Assembly: GCA_025774805.1 (NCBI GenBank)
Contig: JALGZR010000059.1
Span: forward strand, 1-32,420
Reading direction: 5' to 3'
From: a bacterium
GTDB lineage: Bacteria > ARS69
DNA length: 32,420 bases
The notes under the pieces were generated by a model. It was not told where the DNA came from, did not search any database, and was given only the letters and a program-made list of their open reading frames with translations. Below, one piece after another: positions 1 to 7,857 of this stretch (positions are counted from its first letter, which is position 1; each line of letters starts with the position of its first letter). Made by a program: the position numbers and the translations under genes.

Positions 1-911
1 CCGGTGTAGCCTCCCTCGTTGACGATCCAGCCCTTGGGAACCACGGTCGCGGGACGCCCGGTTCTCGTTCGCCAGTCGGCGAGCGGCTGAAAGGAGTCCG
101 TCCAGGCGTGGCGCGTGATGATGACGCACTCGTAGTTCCCGGGCCCCACGCCGCGGTGGCCGCGAGGGCCGCCGAAGGCCGCGACCGGATTCACGTCGCC
201 GGGGTTCACGACCATGTTCCGGAGCGCCTTCTCGTACGATGCGCGTCGCTGCCCGACGAGGGGCGGGGGGAGATAGTCGCCGCAGACGTATCCCGGAACC
301 CCCTCGATGACGATCTCGAGGGTTCGTGCGAGAACGAGGGCGCGCCGGTTCGGAACGTATCGAACCGGTCGGAGCTCGACGATCGCGATCGGCTGCCCTG
401 CGAGATCGGCCTGTCGGGAGAGCGTCGCGTATTCCCCAGGGTACGCGCGTGACGACGAGTATGTCTCGGGGTCGGGCTCCACGAAACCGCGACGGGGGAC
501 CTTGCTCGTCAGGGGGACGGGCGGCTGGGCGGGAAGCAGGTCGTACTCCCCTTCGATCTCCACGACGTCAATCGCCCGGGACCTCAGGCTCGTCACCCGC
601 ATGTCCGCGGGAAGCGCGATCCGGATGGTCCGGGCGGGGACCGAGGGTTTGCCCGCCTCGATTCCCTGGCGGAAGCCCTCGAGTCGAACGATGTCGTATC
701 CCCGGAGCCGGTCGAACTCCAGGTCGCCTTGCGAAAACGTGGAGGTGGTGCGCACCTCGTAGCGCGCGCCGTCCCACAGAACGTCGACGGGCGCGGCCGG
801 GCCGGCGGTGACGAGGGCTGCGAGTGAAACGAGTATCGAGGCGAGTGCGGCGGTCGTCGCCCGGCAGGCGGACGCAGGGGGCAACCGCCGGATCATGGCG
901 GTCCGAAACAT
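1..911 (-). CDS. Gingipain-like peptidase C25, N-terminal part (runs off the window)
   Basis: Reading from an ATG at 911 gives about 303 codons without a stop to the window edge, so the 3' part is missing. Residues 1-40 form a long signal peptide with a hydrophobic stretch ending near AGPAAP. Residues 40-250 look like the C25 propeptide: beta-rich, with the IRIALPADMRV segment. The segment beginning YECVIITRHAW near residue 265, followed by LADWRTRTGRPATVV, matches the first strand and helix of the gingipain catalytic domain. The catalytic His and Cys would lie beyond the window, so activity cannot be judged. The protein is expected to be secreted and processed outside the cell, probably with a C-terminal sorting domain like its neighbours. 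A GGGAGG ribosome site lies about 6 bases upstream of the ATG. Family assignment is from recalled sequence patterns. Confidence 0.8.
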   Translation of the reverse strand, partial: MFRTAMIRRLPPASACRATTAALASILVSLAALVTAGPAAPVDVLWDGARYEVRTTSTFSQGDLEFDRLRGYDIVRLEGFRQGIEAGKPSVPARTIRIALPADMRVTSLRSRAIDVVEIEGEYDLLPAQPPVPLTSKVPRRGFVEPDPETYSSSRAYPGEYATLSRQADLAGQPIAIVELRPVRYVPNRRALVLARTLEIVIEGVPGYVCGDYLPPPLVGQRRASYEKALRNMVVNPGDVNPVAAFGGPRGHRGVGPGNYECVIITRHAWTDSFQPLADWRTRTGRPATVVPKGWIVNEGGYT

Positions 912-941
912 CGCTGGCCTCCCACTGGGGGGGAGACACCC

Positions 942-970
942 ACCATACGCTCGGTGAAACGGGCCTTCAA
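942..970 (-). promoter_or_regulatory. Candidate sigma70-type promoter of the C25 peptidase gene
   Basis: On the minus strand TTGAAG (965-970) is separated by exactly 17 bases from TATGGT (942-947). Transcription would start near 935, giving a leader of about 24 bases that includes the GGGAGG ribosome site. The -35 box reads CTTGAAG, like the CTTGAAA and CTTGAAT boxes before the secreted proteins starting at 5722 and 11268. Confidence 0.4.
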
Positions 971-1009
971 GTAAAACGGAGTACGGGCTCGACCGCGAGC
1001 AGATGTGGC

Positions 1010-2563
1010 CTACTTCAGTCGCGTCACCTTCCGCGTGACGACGAGTCCTTCGCCCTCCAATCGCGCGAAGTAGACGCCGGCAGGAACGGATCGACCCCTC
1101 GAGTCCCTCCCGTCCCAGGTCGCCAGGAACCGGCCGTCCTTCCCGTGACGACTCGGCAGGACCGCCACCCGCCGCCCCGTCACGCCGAGTATCTCCACTC
1201 TCCAGGGACCGGCTTCCGGAGGCACGAAGATCAGAACCGCCGATCCACGGAAGGGATTGGGGTGGACGACCAGGAGCTCGTCCGTGCCTTCCCGAGCGGA
1301 ACCGCCGACCGAGGGGACCGTGGTCGCCGAATACCAGTAGCGCCGGGCCCGGGGAACGAGCGAGGGATGGTCGTACTCCCACACCTTCGTTCCGTCCGTC
1401 GTCACCTCGAACACGAGGCCGGTCTGGGCCTCCGTGATGAGGGTGTTGCCGTTGGGAAGTCGGTAGGCGCCGCCGTGCGTCGGCCCGGCGTAGAAGGAGT
1501 CCTCGTCCACGTACGTCCACGCAGGGGCCGGCGGACCGTATGCCGAATCGGGAGCGAGGAAATAGGTTCCCGACGAATCGACGGGGGGAATGATCTCGGC
1601 GACGGTGGAGTAGTCGTCCAGCGGGCCCTCCCGATCGCCGTTGTCGAAGGCCAGTATGTTCCCGGCTCCGGGAAGGCCGGGGTCGATCCAGTTGACCCCG
1701 TGACAGACGTGGAAGTACTGGTCCGACGAGTCTCCGCGGCCGTAGACCTCGGGGTTTCCCCAACGATAGAGGATGTCTCCTCCCATCCCGCTGTTTCCCC
1801 CCGTGTGTCCCGCGGCCTCCGACGTCGTCGTGCTGTGGTCGAGGACGTAGAACTCGTTCATCTTCCGCGTGCTGAAGATGATCTGGTCGAGCTCCGCGTT
1901 GTAGTCAATCGCGTTCGCGTGGATCCAGTCCCCGCCTCCGTGGGCGGCACCGACCCTTCCGTAGTTGATGTCGATCAGCTCCGGGTGATCGGCGATCACG
2001 CCGTAGTTGGCCTTCGTCGAATCGGCATCCTGGATGAGATGGTCCCACGCGTGCCACTCCCAGACGACATTGCCCCCGCTCGCGCCGACGGGTTCGATCT
2101 CCACGATGAGCGTCGGCCACATTTCACCGGAGATGTCCTGACGTCCGGCGTCGATCGCCTCCTGCATCGTCTTCCTCTCCAAGGCAATCAGCAGGACGTT
2201 GCCGTCGGGCATCGGCTCGATGTCGTGGTGCTGTATGTGGTCGTAATTCGAGAAGAGGAAGTCCCAGACCACGACGTCGTTTGCGTCGATTCTCTGGATC
2301 CTCCCTCCGTTGGAGCTGAACTGGGCGTTGGGATCCTCGCACGGCCTCACGATCGACCCGTCGGGGAGCAGGTAGGCATTGGCGGCCGGCCGGTGAGCGC
2401 CATGCCAGGTCATCACGGTCACGCCGTCCATGTCGATCAGGAACGTGTCGAACGAGTTCTTGGGAGAGATCAGGGTCTCTCCCTCGAACGGCTCCTGGGC
2501 CCGAGCCGGAACCGTGGCCCAGGAGATTCCGAGGAGCGCGAGAAGAAGCGGTCGTGAGAACAT
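1010..2563 (-). CDS. Secreted arylsulfotransferase (ASST)-like protein with C-terminal FlgD-Ig/T9SS-type domain
   Basis: The 517-residue protein starts with a signal peptide cleaved near ARAQ-EP. Residues 30-410 form an ASST-type beta-propeller. Typical signatures are NAYLLPDGSIV, HHDIEPMPDGNVLLI, GGDWIHANAIDYN, FHVCHGVNW, and AYRLPNGNTLITEAQTGLVFEV with a following VWEYDHP. Such propellers transfer sulfate between phenols in known enzymes, using catalytic histidines; several conserved His residues are present (HHD, WIHAN, CHGV, THGG). Residues about 425-517 are an Ig-like FlgD domain (HPNPFRGSAVLIF, GVYFARLEGEG) ending in VTRKVTRLK. This is the module that acts as a secretion tag in type IX-like systems. 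Only 50 bases separate the start from the upstream phosphatase gene, so co-transcription is likely. The substrate is unknown, and similar proteins often have no proven sulfotransferase activity. Confidence 0.82.
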   Translation of the reverse strand: MFSRPLLLALLGISWATVPARAQEPFEGETLISPKNSFDTFLIDMDGVTVMTWHGAHRPAANAYLLPDGSIVRPCEDPNAQFSSNGGRIQRIDANDVVVWDFLFSNYDHIQHHDIEPMPDGNVLLIALERKTMQEAIDAGRQDISGEMWPTLIVEIEPVGASGGNVVWEWHAWDHLIQDADSTKANYGVIADHPELIDINYGRVGAAHGGGDWIHANAIDYNAELDQIIFSTRKMNEFYVLDHSTTTSEAAGHTGGNSGMGGDILYRWGNPEVYGRGDSSDQYFHVCHGVNWIDPGLPGAGNILAFDNGDREGPLDDYSTVAEIIPPVDSSGTYFLAPDSAYGPPAPAWTYVDEDSFYAGPTHGGAYRLPNGNTLITEAQTGLVFEVTTDGTKVWEYDHPSLVPRARRYWYSATTVPSVGGSAREGTDELLVVHPNPFRGSAVLIFVPPEAGPWRVEILGVTGRRVAVLPSRHGKDGRFLATWDGRDSRGRSVPAGVYFARLEGEGLVVTRKVTRLK

Positions 2564-2613
2564 GGTGACGAACTCCGATCGATGTCATCCCCTCGCTCGG
2601 GGGATCGGGGGAC

Positions 2614-3837
2614 TCATGCGTGCCGCGTGATCACGATTGCCGTCGTGTCGTCCTCCCAGAATCCTCGATTTCCGTGGTCGCGCGCCGTCCGGAAGAGCGT
2701 CTCGAGAACCTCCGGCGCGGGCCGTCCCTGCGTCGCCTCCACCACGGCTTCCACGCCGGCCTCGTCGAACATGACCCCCGTCGCATTCTGCCGCTCCAGG
2801 ATTCCGTCGGTGAGAACGACAAGCGTGTCCCCCCGGTCGACGTGAGCCCAGCCGCGCTGGTACGAGGTCGTCTTGACGGGACCGAGGATCGTGCCGCCGA
2901 TGCTCAGTCGACGCACTCCACGGTCCCCCGCGATCCAGGGCGCAGGATGCCCCGCGTTCACGTAGAACAAGTTACCGTTGGATTCGAGCTCGGCGTAGAA
3001 GAGCGACACGAAACGGGTGGAGAGGGCGCTGCGTGCGATCACGCGGTTCAGTCGGTTGACGATCTCGGTGATCTTGAGGTGGCGCTCCGAGCCCATCCTC
3101 AACCCCGTGACCACATCCCGGGCGAGCAGGGCGGCCGGGAGTCCGTGACCGCTCGCGTCGCCCAGCGCGAACACGAGGGAGCCCGGATCCCCGGGGAGGA
3201 AATCGAAGAAATCCCCCCCGACGGCCTCCGCGGCGTCGGAGCGCGCCGCCACCGAAAACCCCTCCAACGGAAGGGGCTCCGTGGGGAGCAGGCTTTTCTG
3301 AATCTCCGCGGCCTGCTCGAAGTCGGTCTTCAGGTGCTGGACCACGAGCCGGTGGTTGATCGCGTTCCGAATCGTGTGCAGCGTGAAGTCCAGCTCCTCG
3401 CGGTCCCAGCCCGGTTCGAGGCCGAACGCCAGGATGCGGCGCGGCTCGCTCTTCACGAGGAGCGCCCCGGAGTCCAATCCGCCGAGGCGGTTCTCCAGCG
3501 CGACCGACTGCCCCTCGATGAAGGGATCGAAGAGGAAGACTCCGTGCTCGAGAACGAGCTTCAGCGGACGGTAATTCGGTTCGATCACGACTCCCAGCGT
3601 CTCGGGGTCCCGGGAACCCACCTGGTGGACGAGCTCGAACTGACCGTCGATCCCCTCCTCGTAGAGACGGCCGCTCTCGATCCGGAGCGTGTTCCCGAAC
3701 CGGCGTACGGTCTCGTCCACTACCCAGCGGAACCACTCCTCCGTGATCTCGACGCCGTCGCTTTCCCGGAGGAGTCGATCCAGCTCCCGGTAAAACTGCT
3801 TCGGCTGCAGAATCGCGCTGTCTCGCGTCACTGCCAT
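2614..3837 (-). CDS. SpoIIE/RsbU-type serine phosphatase (PP2C family) with N-terminal GAF-like sensor
   Basis: The 407-residue cytoplasmic protein has a GAF-like region at about residues 20-170 and a PP2C/SpoIIE domain at about 190-405. The phosphatase motifs are visible in order: EIQKSLLPTEP at the entry, AVGGDFFDF, GDASGHGLPAALLA, TRFVSLFYAEL, NAGHPAPW, LVVLTDGILE, and WEDDTTAIVI near the end. The Asp residues of GGDFFDF, GDASGHG, TDG and EDDTT are the usual metal ligands, so the enzyme looks active. Family members dephosphorylate STAS-domain anti-sigma-factor antagonists in partner-switching circuits. Two STAS genes lie in this window (12272-12616 and 29063-29413), but neither is adjacent, and no RsbW-type kinase is present. 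A ribosome site overlaps the region just before the ATG. The gene probably lies in a minus-strand run with its neighbours. Confidence 0.9.
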   Translation of the reverse strand: MAVTRDSAILQPKQFYRELDRLLRESDGVEITEEWFRWVVDETVRRFGNTLRIESGRLYEEGIDGQFELVHQVGSRDPETLGVVIEPNYRPLKLVLEHGVFLFDPFIEGQSVALENRLGGLDSGALLVKSEPRRILAFGLEPGWDREELDFTLHTIRNAINHRLVVQHLKTDFEQAAEIQKSLLPTEPLPLEGFSVAARSDAAEAVGGDFFDFLPGDPGSLVFALGDASGHGLPAALLARDVVTGLRMGSERHLKITEIVNRLNRVIARSALSTRFVSLFYAELESNGNLFYVNAGHPAPWIAGDRGVRRLSIGGTILGPVKTTSYQRGWAHVDRGDTLVVLTDGILERQNATGVMFDEAGVEAVVEATQGRPAPEVLETLFRTARDHGNRGFWEDDTTAIVITRHA

Positions 3838-3877
3838 CCCTCGTCGGGTTCGCGCTCCACGGGGCGGAGCTCCCGGA

Positions 3878-4252
3878 TCATCGCGCCGCGCCTCCCGCCG
3901 GACCCGGCCCCGGATCGCCGGGACGTGGCCACGCCCGGACCGCGACCAGCAGGAGGCCGACGAGAACCGGCGGAGCCGTGAGACTCCACGCGACGTTCGC
4001 GCGCGGGTGGAAAAGGACCTGCCCCAGCACCCCGAGTGCGAGGAGGACGATCCCGCCGAGAAGCTCGTTTCTCCAGACGATCAAGAGGGCGGTGACGATC
4101 AGACCGGCGACGACCAGGTGATTCACGAGCGACCCGACGCCGTGCTCCGCCAGCTCACCGAAACCGGAGGCCACGTTGAAACAGAGCCAAAACACCGCCC
4201 ACAGGATGAGGAGGATGCGGGCGATCCACCGGATGATCCGCGCAACTCCCAC
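3878..4252 (-). CDS. Small four-helix membrane protein of unknown function
   Basis: The 124-residue protein begins MGVARIIRWIARILLILWAV and shows four hydrophobic segments: residues about 8-28, 43-60, 64-82 and 90-108. A glycine/proline-rich tail (PRPGDPGPGPAGG) follows. It is an integral inner-membrane protein with no catalytic motif that I recognise; the pattern resembles small DUF-type four-helix proteins common in uncultured bacteria. The gene ends 40 bases before the phosphatase gene on the same strand, so the two may share a transcript, but this gives no function. Codon use and GC content match the neighbours. Confidence 0.7.
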   Translation of the reverse strand: MGVARIIRWIARILLILWAVFWLCFNVASGFGELAEHGVGSLVNHLVVAGLIVTALLIVWRNELLGGIVLLALGVLGQVLFHPRANVAWSLTAPPVLVGLLLVAVRAWPRPGDPGPGPAGGAAR

Positions 4253-4390
4253 GGTGCCTCCCTGACGAATGGGGATCCGAGGAAGGATCCAGGATGCTCC
4301 CGCGGCGTTCCCGACGTCAACCGCACAGGGGGGGGAGCCGTCCGGACCGCGCGCTCTTCTGTCGTCCGATCCGTGGTCGGTGCGCCGCGG

Positions 4391-5722
4391 TCATCGCGAG
4401 ACGCGCACGACCTTCGTCGTCTTCACGTGCCCGGCGGCCTCGAGGCGATAGAAATAGATGCCCGAGGGAACCGGCGCGCCGGTGTCGTTGCGGGCGTCCC
4501 AGAGAACCGTGTGGGCCCCGGCGGGGAGATGCCGGTCGAGGAGCGTACGCACCCGACGGCCCGAGACGTCGTGAACGTCCAAGGAGACCCTGCCGCCGAC
4601 GGCAAGGTGACACCGAATCGTCACGTCGTCGGTGAACGGGTTCGGGAAACCCGGCTGCAGGTCGAATTCGGACGTCGACTCCCCGGGACGGGGAACGGCC
4701 GTGACCGGTCCCTGATGCCCCTCGATCGTCATGACGTACTTGGCCGAGCAGGGGATCCCCCCACCGACCAACGGCCGGACCCGGATCCAATACGTCCCTT
4801 CGCCTAGGGTCAGAATCAACGAGAAGGGCTCACACGGCTCTGCCGTGGCATGCGCGATGGCGGTCTCCGCCTCACACCCCTGCGTTCCGTCGAGAACGGA
4901 GACGAAAACGGGGAAGTCGGCCTTGACGTGAAGCGCGATCTCGCTGGTGTCGGCCGGCGAGATCTCGTACCAGTCCTCGTCGTGCCAGGGGTGGGATCCG
5001 AAGGTTCCGCTGAAACAGCAGAGCGTGAAGGGATCCGCTCCGGGCGGAAAGGTCTGGAAGACGGGAGGCTCCGATTCGCACCCGCCGTTGTGGACGTCGA
5101 CGTAGCCGAGTCGGCACTTGGGCTCTCCCTCCTCGTCGGCTCCCTCCGGACAAACGAGCTCGCACGATGCGCTGTCGACGATCCGGAGAAGATACTCGCC
5201 GCACTCGCTTCCGTATCCGTCGACCACGATCAGGTAAGTCGTGCCCGCCACGAGGGGCAGGTCGAAAACGTAGGACAGATAGGGGTACGGGTAGTTCGGA
5301 CCGGTGCACCGATCGTCGTTGCAGGCGTAAGGTTGACCCGGGGTGATCATGTTCTCGTAGACGAGGATCTTCGTATCATAGTGCGAGTCGCAGAGGGAGA
5401 TGTTGACGACCCGGTCGTCGGTCGAAAGATAGGCGTAGACGACGTCCGGACCCATTCCGCCGTAGGGACACATCTCGTCGTAGTCGTTGGCGAATCCGCA
5501 CGTGTTTCCGATGCCTTCGAACGGCAGAGCGGGAATCGTGAACGGCTTCTCCGCCGTGTCTCCGGGCATGGAGGAATCGTTCGCCCCGCGCATCGTCGAT
5601 GCGACTCCCGTGCGCTCGACCGCGACCTCCGTCGGACGGGTTCCGAGAGTCGGCGTGGAGACCAGAGAAAAGGACGTTGCGAGCAGAACGGAGGTCGTGA
5701 CCGGGAGAGGGGACCGAAGCAT
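4391..5722 (-). CDS. Secreted cysteine-rich protein with PPC-like domains and C-terminal FlgD-Ig/T9SS-type domain
   Basis: The 443-residue protein has an N-terminal signal sequence (residues about 1-27). Two beta-sandwich regions resemble bacterial pre-peptidase C-terminal (PPC) domains. The first, at about 55-170, contains GPDVVYAYLSTDDRVVNISLCDS and GTTYLIVVDGYGSECGEYLLRI. The second, at about 210-330, contains HDEDWYEISPADTSEIALHV and GTYWIRVRPL. PPC domains usually help secreted enzymes bind substrate or fold, but no enzyme domain is attached here. Many paired cysteines suggest disulfides in an extracellular protein. Residues about 350-443 form a FlgD-type Ig domain (PGFPNPFTDDVTIRC, GRRVRTLLDRHLPAG, GIYFYRLEAAG) ending KTTKVVRVSR, the sorting module seen in two other genes here. 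The ATG has a GGAGGTGA ribosome site. Confidence 0.78.
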   Translation of the reverse strand: MLRSPLPVTTSVLLATSFSLVSTPTLGTRPTEVAVERTGVASTMRGANDSSMPGDTAEKPFTIPALPFEGIGNTCGFANDYDEMCPYGGMGPDVVYAYLSTDDRVVNISLCDSHYDTKILVYENMITPGQPYACNDDRCTGPNYPYPYLSYVFDLPLVAGTTYLIVVDGYGSECGEYLLRIVDSASCELVCPEGADEEGEPKCRLGYVDVHNGGCESEPPVFQTFPPGADPFTLCCFSGTFGSHPWHDEDWYEISPADTSEIALHVKADFPVFVSVLDGTQGCEAETAIAHATAEPCEPFSLILTLGEGTYWIRVRPLVGGGIPCSAKYVMTIEGHQGPVTAVPRPGESTSEFDLQPGFPNPFTDDVTIRCHLAVGGRVSLDVHDVSGRRVRTLLDRHLPAGAHTVLWDARNDTGAPVPSGIYFYRLEAAGHVKTTKVVRVSR

Positions 5723-5752
5723 GCGTCACCTCCAGGAAGTGGGGCACCCGTG

Positions 5753-5781
5753 AGCGTACTCCCGGGCGAAGGTGATTTCAA
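5753..5781 (-). promoter_or_regulatory. Candidate promoter of the PPC/FlgD-Ig protein gene
   Basis: On the minus strand TTGAAA (5776-5781) and TACGCT (5753-5758) are separated by 17 bases. The start would be near 5746, about 24 bases before the ATG, the same geometry as the promoter at 942-970. Confidence 0.42.
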
Positions 5782-5829
5782 GCGGTAGACCGCGGGATCT
5801 CCGAGCGCGGCAGGGCTCGCCCTGGTCCG

Positions 5830-5899
5830 CCGCCGTCCGGCGGAGTAGTACTGATTCGATGCGGACAGGACCTTCCCGGCGGCGGGATTCCGCCGCCGG
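5830..5899. other. Two GC-rich hairpins upstream of the bacterioferritin gene
   Basis: CCGGCGGCGG (5876-5885) and CCGCCGCCGG (5890-5899) form a perfect 10-bp stem with loop GATT. A smaller self-complementary site lies at 5830-5843 (CCGCCG-TC-CGGCGG). The larger hairpin ends 38 bases before the bacterioferritin start. It could affect the mRNA leader or stop antisense reading. No T-run follows on either strand, so a simple intrinsic terminator is not supported. Confidence 0.4.
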
Positions 5900-5937
5900 A
5901 GCGGGGATGACGAGTCGGATCCGGGAAGGAGAATGAC

Positions 5938-6432
5938 ATGGACCGGAAGAGGAGCATCGAGCTCTTGAACGACGCCGCCCGAGACGAACTGCAGGCGGTC
6001 CACCAGTACATGTATTTCCACTTCCACCTGGACGACCAGGGCTTCGGGCCGCTGGCCGCGCTCTTCAAGAGGATCGCCATCGAGGAAATGGGCCACGTCG
6101 AGAGGGCGGCGGAACGGATCCTCTTCCTCAACGGCGACGTCGAAATGGAGCCGAAGGGGTCGGTCGAGCCGATCCGGGATCCGGAGGCCATGGTGGCGAA
6201 GGCGGCCGAGATGGAGTGGGAGGCCGTGAAGGACTACAACAAGGCCGCGCAGGAGTGCAGTGCGAACGCGGACGCAGCGTCGCGGCAGATCTTCGAGTCC
6301 CTGATCAGCGACGAGGAGCGCCACTACGATCTGTTCGATCAACAGCTCGAGAACATCAAGCGTTTCGGACACAATTACCTCGCACTCCAGTCGTTCGGAC
6401 GGGCCGAGCCGGGGGCGCCCGAGGCGGACTAG
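5938..6432 (+). CDS. bfr: Bacterioferritin-family iron storage protein
   Basis: The 164-residue protein has the four-helix ferritin fold at the length usual for bacterioferritin. The di-iron ferroxidase ligands are all visible: Glu17 (RDELQAVHQY), Glu50 and His53 (EEMGH), Glu93 (AEMEWEA), and Glu126 with His129 (DEERH). Met51, inside EEMGH, aligns with the methionine that binds haem between subunits in classical bacterioferritins. The segment AERILFLNGDVEME is also typical. It is expected to oxidise Fe(II) and store iron in a cytoplasmic shell. The ribosome site GGAAGGAG lies just upstream of the ATG. No Bfd gene is adjacent. The TAG stop codon is the first triplet of a palindromic repeat element (6429-6611). 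A ferritin-like relative not classed as Bfr remains possible, but the ligand set argues for Bfr. Confidence 0.88.
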   Translation: MDRKRSIELLNDAARDELQAVHQYMYFHFHLDDQGFGPLAALFKRIAIEEMGHVERAAERILFLNGDVEMEPKGSVEPIRDPEAMVAKAAEMEWEAVKDYNKAAQECSANADAASRQIFESLISDEERHYDLFDQQLENIKRFGHNYLALQSFGRAEPGAPEAD

Positions 6433-6611
6433 CCTGCACATCTCACCAGGCTCTGCTGCGGCAGCGGCGAAGCCGCGCCTGGCTTCGTCGTCGTGGCACT
6501 TCCGCCCTGCGACGGGGCTACAGCCCCGCCTCGGGCGAAAGCACCCCATCTCCTCGCCAGACACGGCTATCCTCGAGCCTCGCGACGAGCCTGGTGAGAA
6601 ATGCAGGCTAG
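6429..6611. repeat. Full copy of a CTAG-bounded palindromic repeat element, 183 bp
   Basis: The left end (6429-6453) and right end (6587-6611) are inverted repeats of 25 bases matching at 23. Both outer ends read CTAGCCTGCA inward, and both contain TCTCACCAGG. The inside holds smaller hairpins, for example GCGGC-GAA-GCCGC and CGGGGCT-AC-AGCCCCG. No ORF is present. The TAG at 6430 is the stop codon of the bacterioferritin gene. Related ends occur at 14593, 23507, 23803-23886 and 31824. It resembles a REP/BIME or MITE-like element moved by a transposase encoded elsewhere. Confidence 0.75.
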
Positions 6612-6652
6612 CGACCTCGGGGGCCGGGCCGCGGGCCGTCGGCCCGACGCGA

Positions 6653-6687
6653 AAGGCCCGACCTCGCGTCGAGCGGGATCGGGCCTT
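6653..6687 (-). terminator. Candidate terminator downstream of the DUF6982-like gene
   Basis: AAGGCCCGA (6653-6661) pairs perfectly with TCGGGCCTT (6679-6687) around a 17-base loop. In the minus direction the stem ends CCTTTC, a weak T tail, about 40 bases after the stop codon at 6727. Confidence 0.45.
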
Positions 6688-6726
6688 GGCGGGCGGTGGG
6701 GTGAAGCCGATCCGAGCGCTCTCGGA

Positions 6727-7173
6727 TCACCCCATTCGAATCTTCGCGCGATACGCCTCCGCGGCCTTCTCGGCTTCCTCCCCCTGCAGGATGAGACGGA
6801 TGGCCGCGTGGTACGCGTAGGCGCGCTCGAGGTTCGAGTCCGGGTCCGTAGGGGTGAGGTAGAACCCGCCCTTTCCCGAGGCGAAGGCCGAGGACCATCC
6901 CGCGAGCGCCTCCCCGTCGGCGAACAGGATCCAGATCTTCTTCTCGGGGGTCGTCTTCGTGGTGAAATCCTTCACCTCTTCGTGCGTAGGATCGCCCTCC
7001 AGGGTCTTGATGAAGAAGACCGCCTTGAGTCGATTCGTCTCGATGCAAACGACCGTACCGTCCTCTTTCCGTAGGTGGAAGGACGCGCATCCCGGCTTGA
7101 AGTCCGCCGTTCGCCCCTTGTGGAGTGTCCCGTCCAGGTGGCGCGCTGCCACCAGCTTTCCCAGATTGCTCAT
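6727..7173 (-). CDS. DUF6982-like conserved protein of unknown function
   Basis: I place the start at the ATG at 7173 because a GGGAGG site lies 7 bases upstream and the residues from there (MSNLGKLVAARHLDGTLHKG) begin the conserved part. Upstream in-frame codons give arginine-rich, non-conserved sequence. The 148-residue product has a small beta-rich domain at about 1-65: a KGRTADFKPGCASFHL strand, then TVVCIETNRLKAVFFIKTLEGD. This pattern recalls DUF6982, a PilZ-like or Sm-like beta domain in many Gram-negative genomes. A second part at about 75-130 contains KIWILFADGEALAGW, GFYLTPTDPDSNLERAYAYHAA and a final helix. It is cytoplasmic with no catalytic motif. Function is unknown; regulatory roles have been guessed for similar proteins. 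The gene is divergent from the dCMP deaminase gene. Confidence 0.72.
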   Translation of the reverse strand: MSNLGKLVAARHLDGTLHKGRTADFKPGCASFHLRKEDGTVVCIETNRLKAVFFIKTLEGDPTHEEVKDFTTKTTPEKKIWILFADGEALAGWSSAFASGKGGFYLTPTDPDSNLERAYAYHAAIRLILQGEEAEKAAEAYRAKIRMG

Positions 7174-7343
7174 GATCGGCCTCCCGTTCCGAGCCCCCTC
7201 GGAAGATCGACGCCGGCAGCCTCCCGCTTGAGCTTCCCGCTCGAGCGCAGGAGGCCATCCGGCCGGGGCGCGGCGCCCCGGTACCGCCGTCGGCTCCGAT
7301 CGGTTACCATGCGGGGTCCACCGATCCACAGGAGAGCGCCCCG

Positions 7344-7853
7344 ATGTCGTCCGAGACGCGTACCGCCGCCGACCCCCGGGTGTCCTGGCACGAGTACTTC
7401 ATGGGCATCGCCCACCAGGTCTCGACCCGGGCCACATGCGAGCGCAAGCGGGTGGGGGCCGTGATCGTTCGAGACAAGACCATCCTCTCGACCGGATACA
7501 ACGGATCGATCCGGGGATTGCCCCACTGCACCGACGTGGGCCACATGCTGGAGGACGGTCACTGCGTCCGGACGGTCCACGCCGAGGCGAACGCGATCTG
7601 TCAGGCGGCGCGAAACGGGGTGCGGATCGAAGGAGCCGACATCTACACGACGGCAAGCCCCTGCTGGGGGTGCTTTCGGCTCATCGCGAACTCCTCGATC
7701 CGGCGGGTCTACTACGGGGAGTTCTACCGCGATCGCCGATCCCTGGAGATCGCAAAGGAACTGGGAATGGAGCTGGTCGATCTGAGCGGGCTGATGCGGA
7801 CGCTGGACTCCGGGCAGCCCGAGCCGAGGTCTCCCCAGACGGACCCGGTCTGA
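7344..7853 (+). CDS. Deoxycytidylate (dCMP) deaminase
   Basis: The 169-residue protein is a zinc-dependent cytidine/deoxycytidylate deaminase of ComEB type, the usual size for the family. It converts dCMP to dUMP, feeding thymidylate synthesis. The HAE motif (His79, Glu81) in RTVHAEANAI gives one zinc ligand and the catalytic proton shuttle; PCWGC (Cys107, Cys110) gives the other two zinc ligands. The STGYNGSIRGLPHC segment with a downstream GHC is the typical substrate and second metal region. AGGAGAG precedes the ATG by a suitable distance. The gene ends 4 bases before the convergent ArsA-type gene. Confidence 0.92.
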   Translation: MSSETRTAADPRVSWHEYFMGIAHQVSTRATCERKRVGAVIVRDKTILSTGYNGSIRGLPHCTDVGHMLEDGHCVRTVHAEANAICQAARNGVRIEGADIYTTASPCWGCFRLIANSSIRRVYYGEFYRDRRSLEIAKELGMELVDLSGLMRTLDSGQPEPRSPQTDPV

Positions 7854-7857
7854 CGTC

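Noticed and set aside
824-2557. Plus-strand open frame of 577 codons opposite the ASST-like gene
   Set aside because: No ribosome site, Val/Arg/Asp-rich composition and no recognisable domain. The minus strand encodes a signal peptide, propeller and Ig domain.
5830-5899. Iron-responsive RNA element or riboswitch before bacterioferritin
   Set aside because: The stems are simple GC palindromes without a conserved loop or bulge. No known bacterial iron riboswitch matches.
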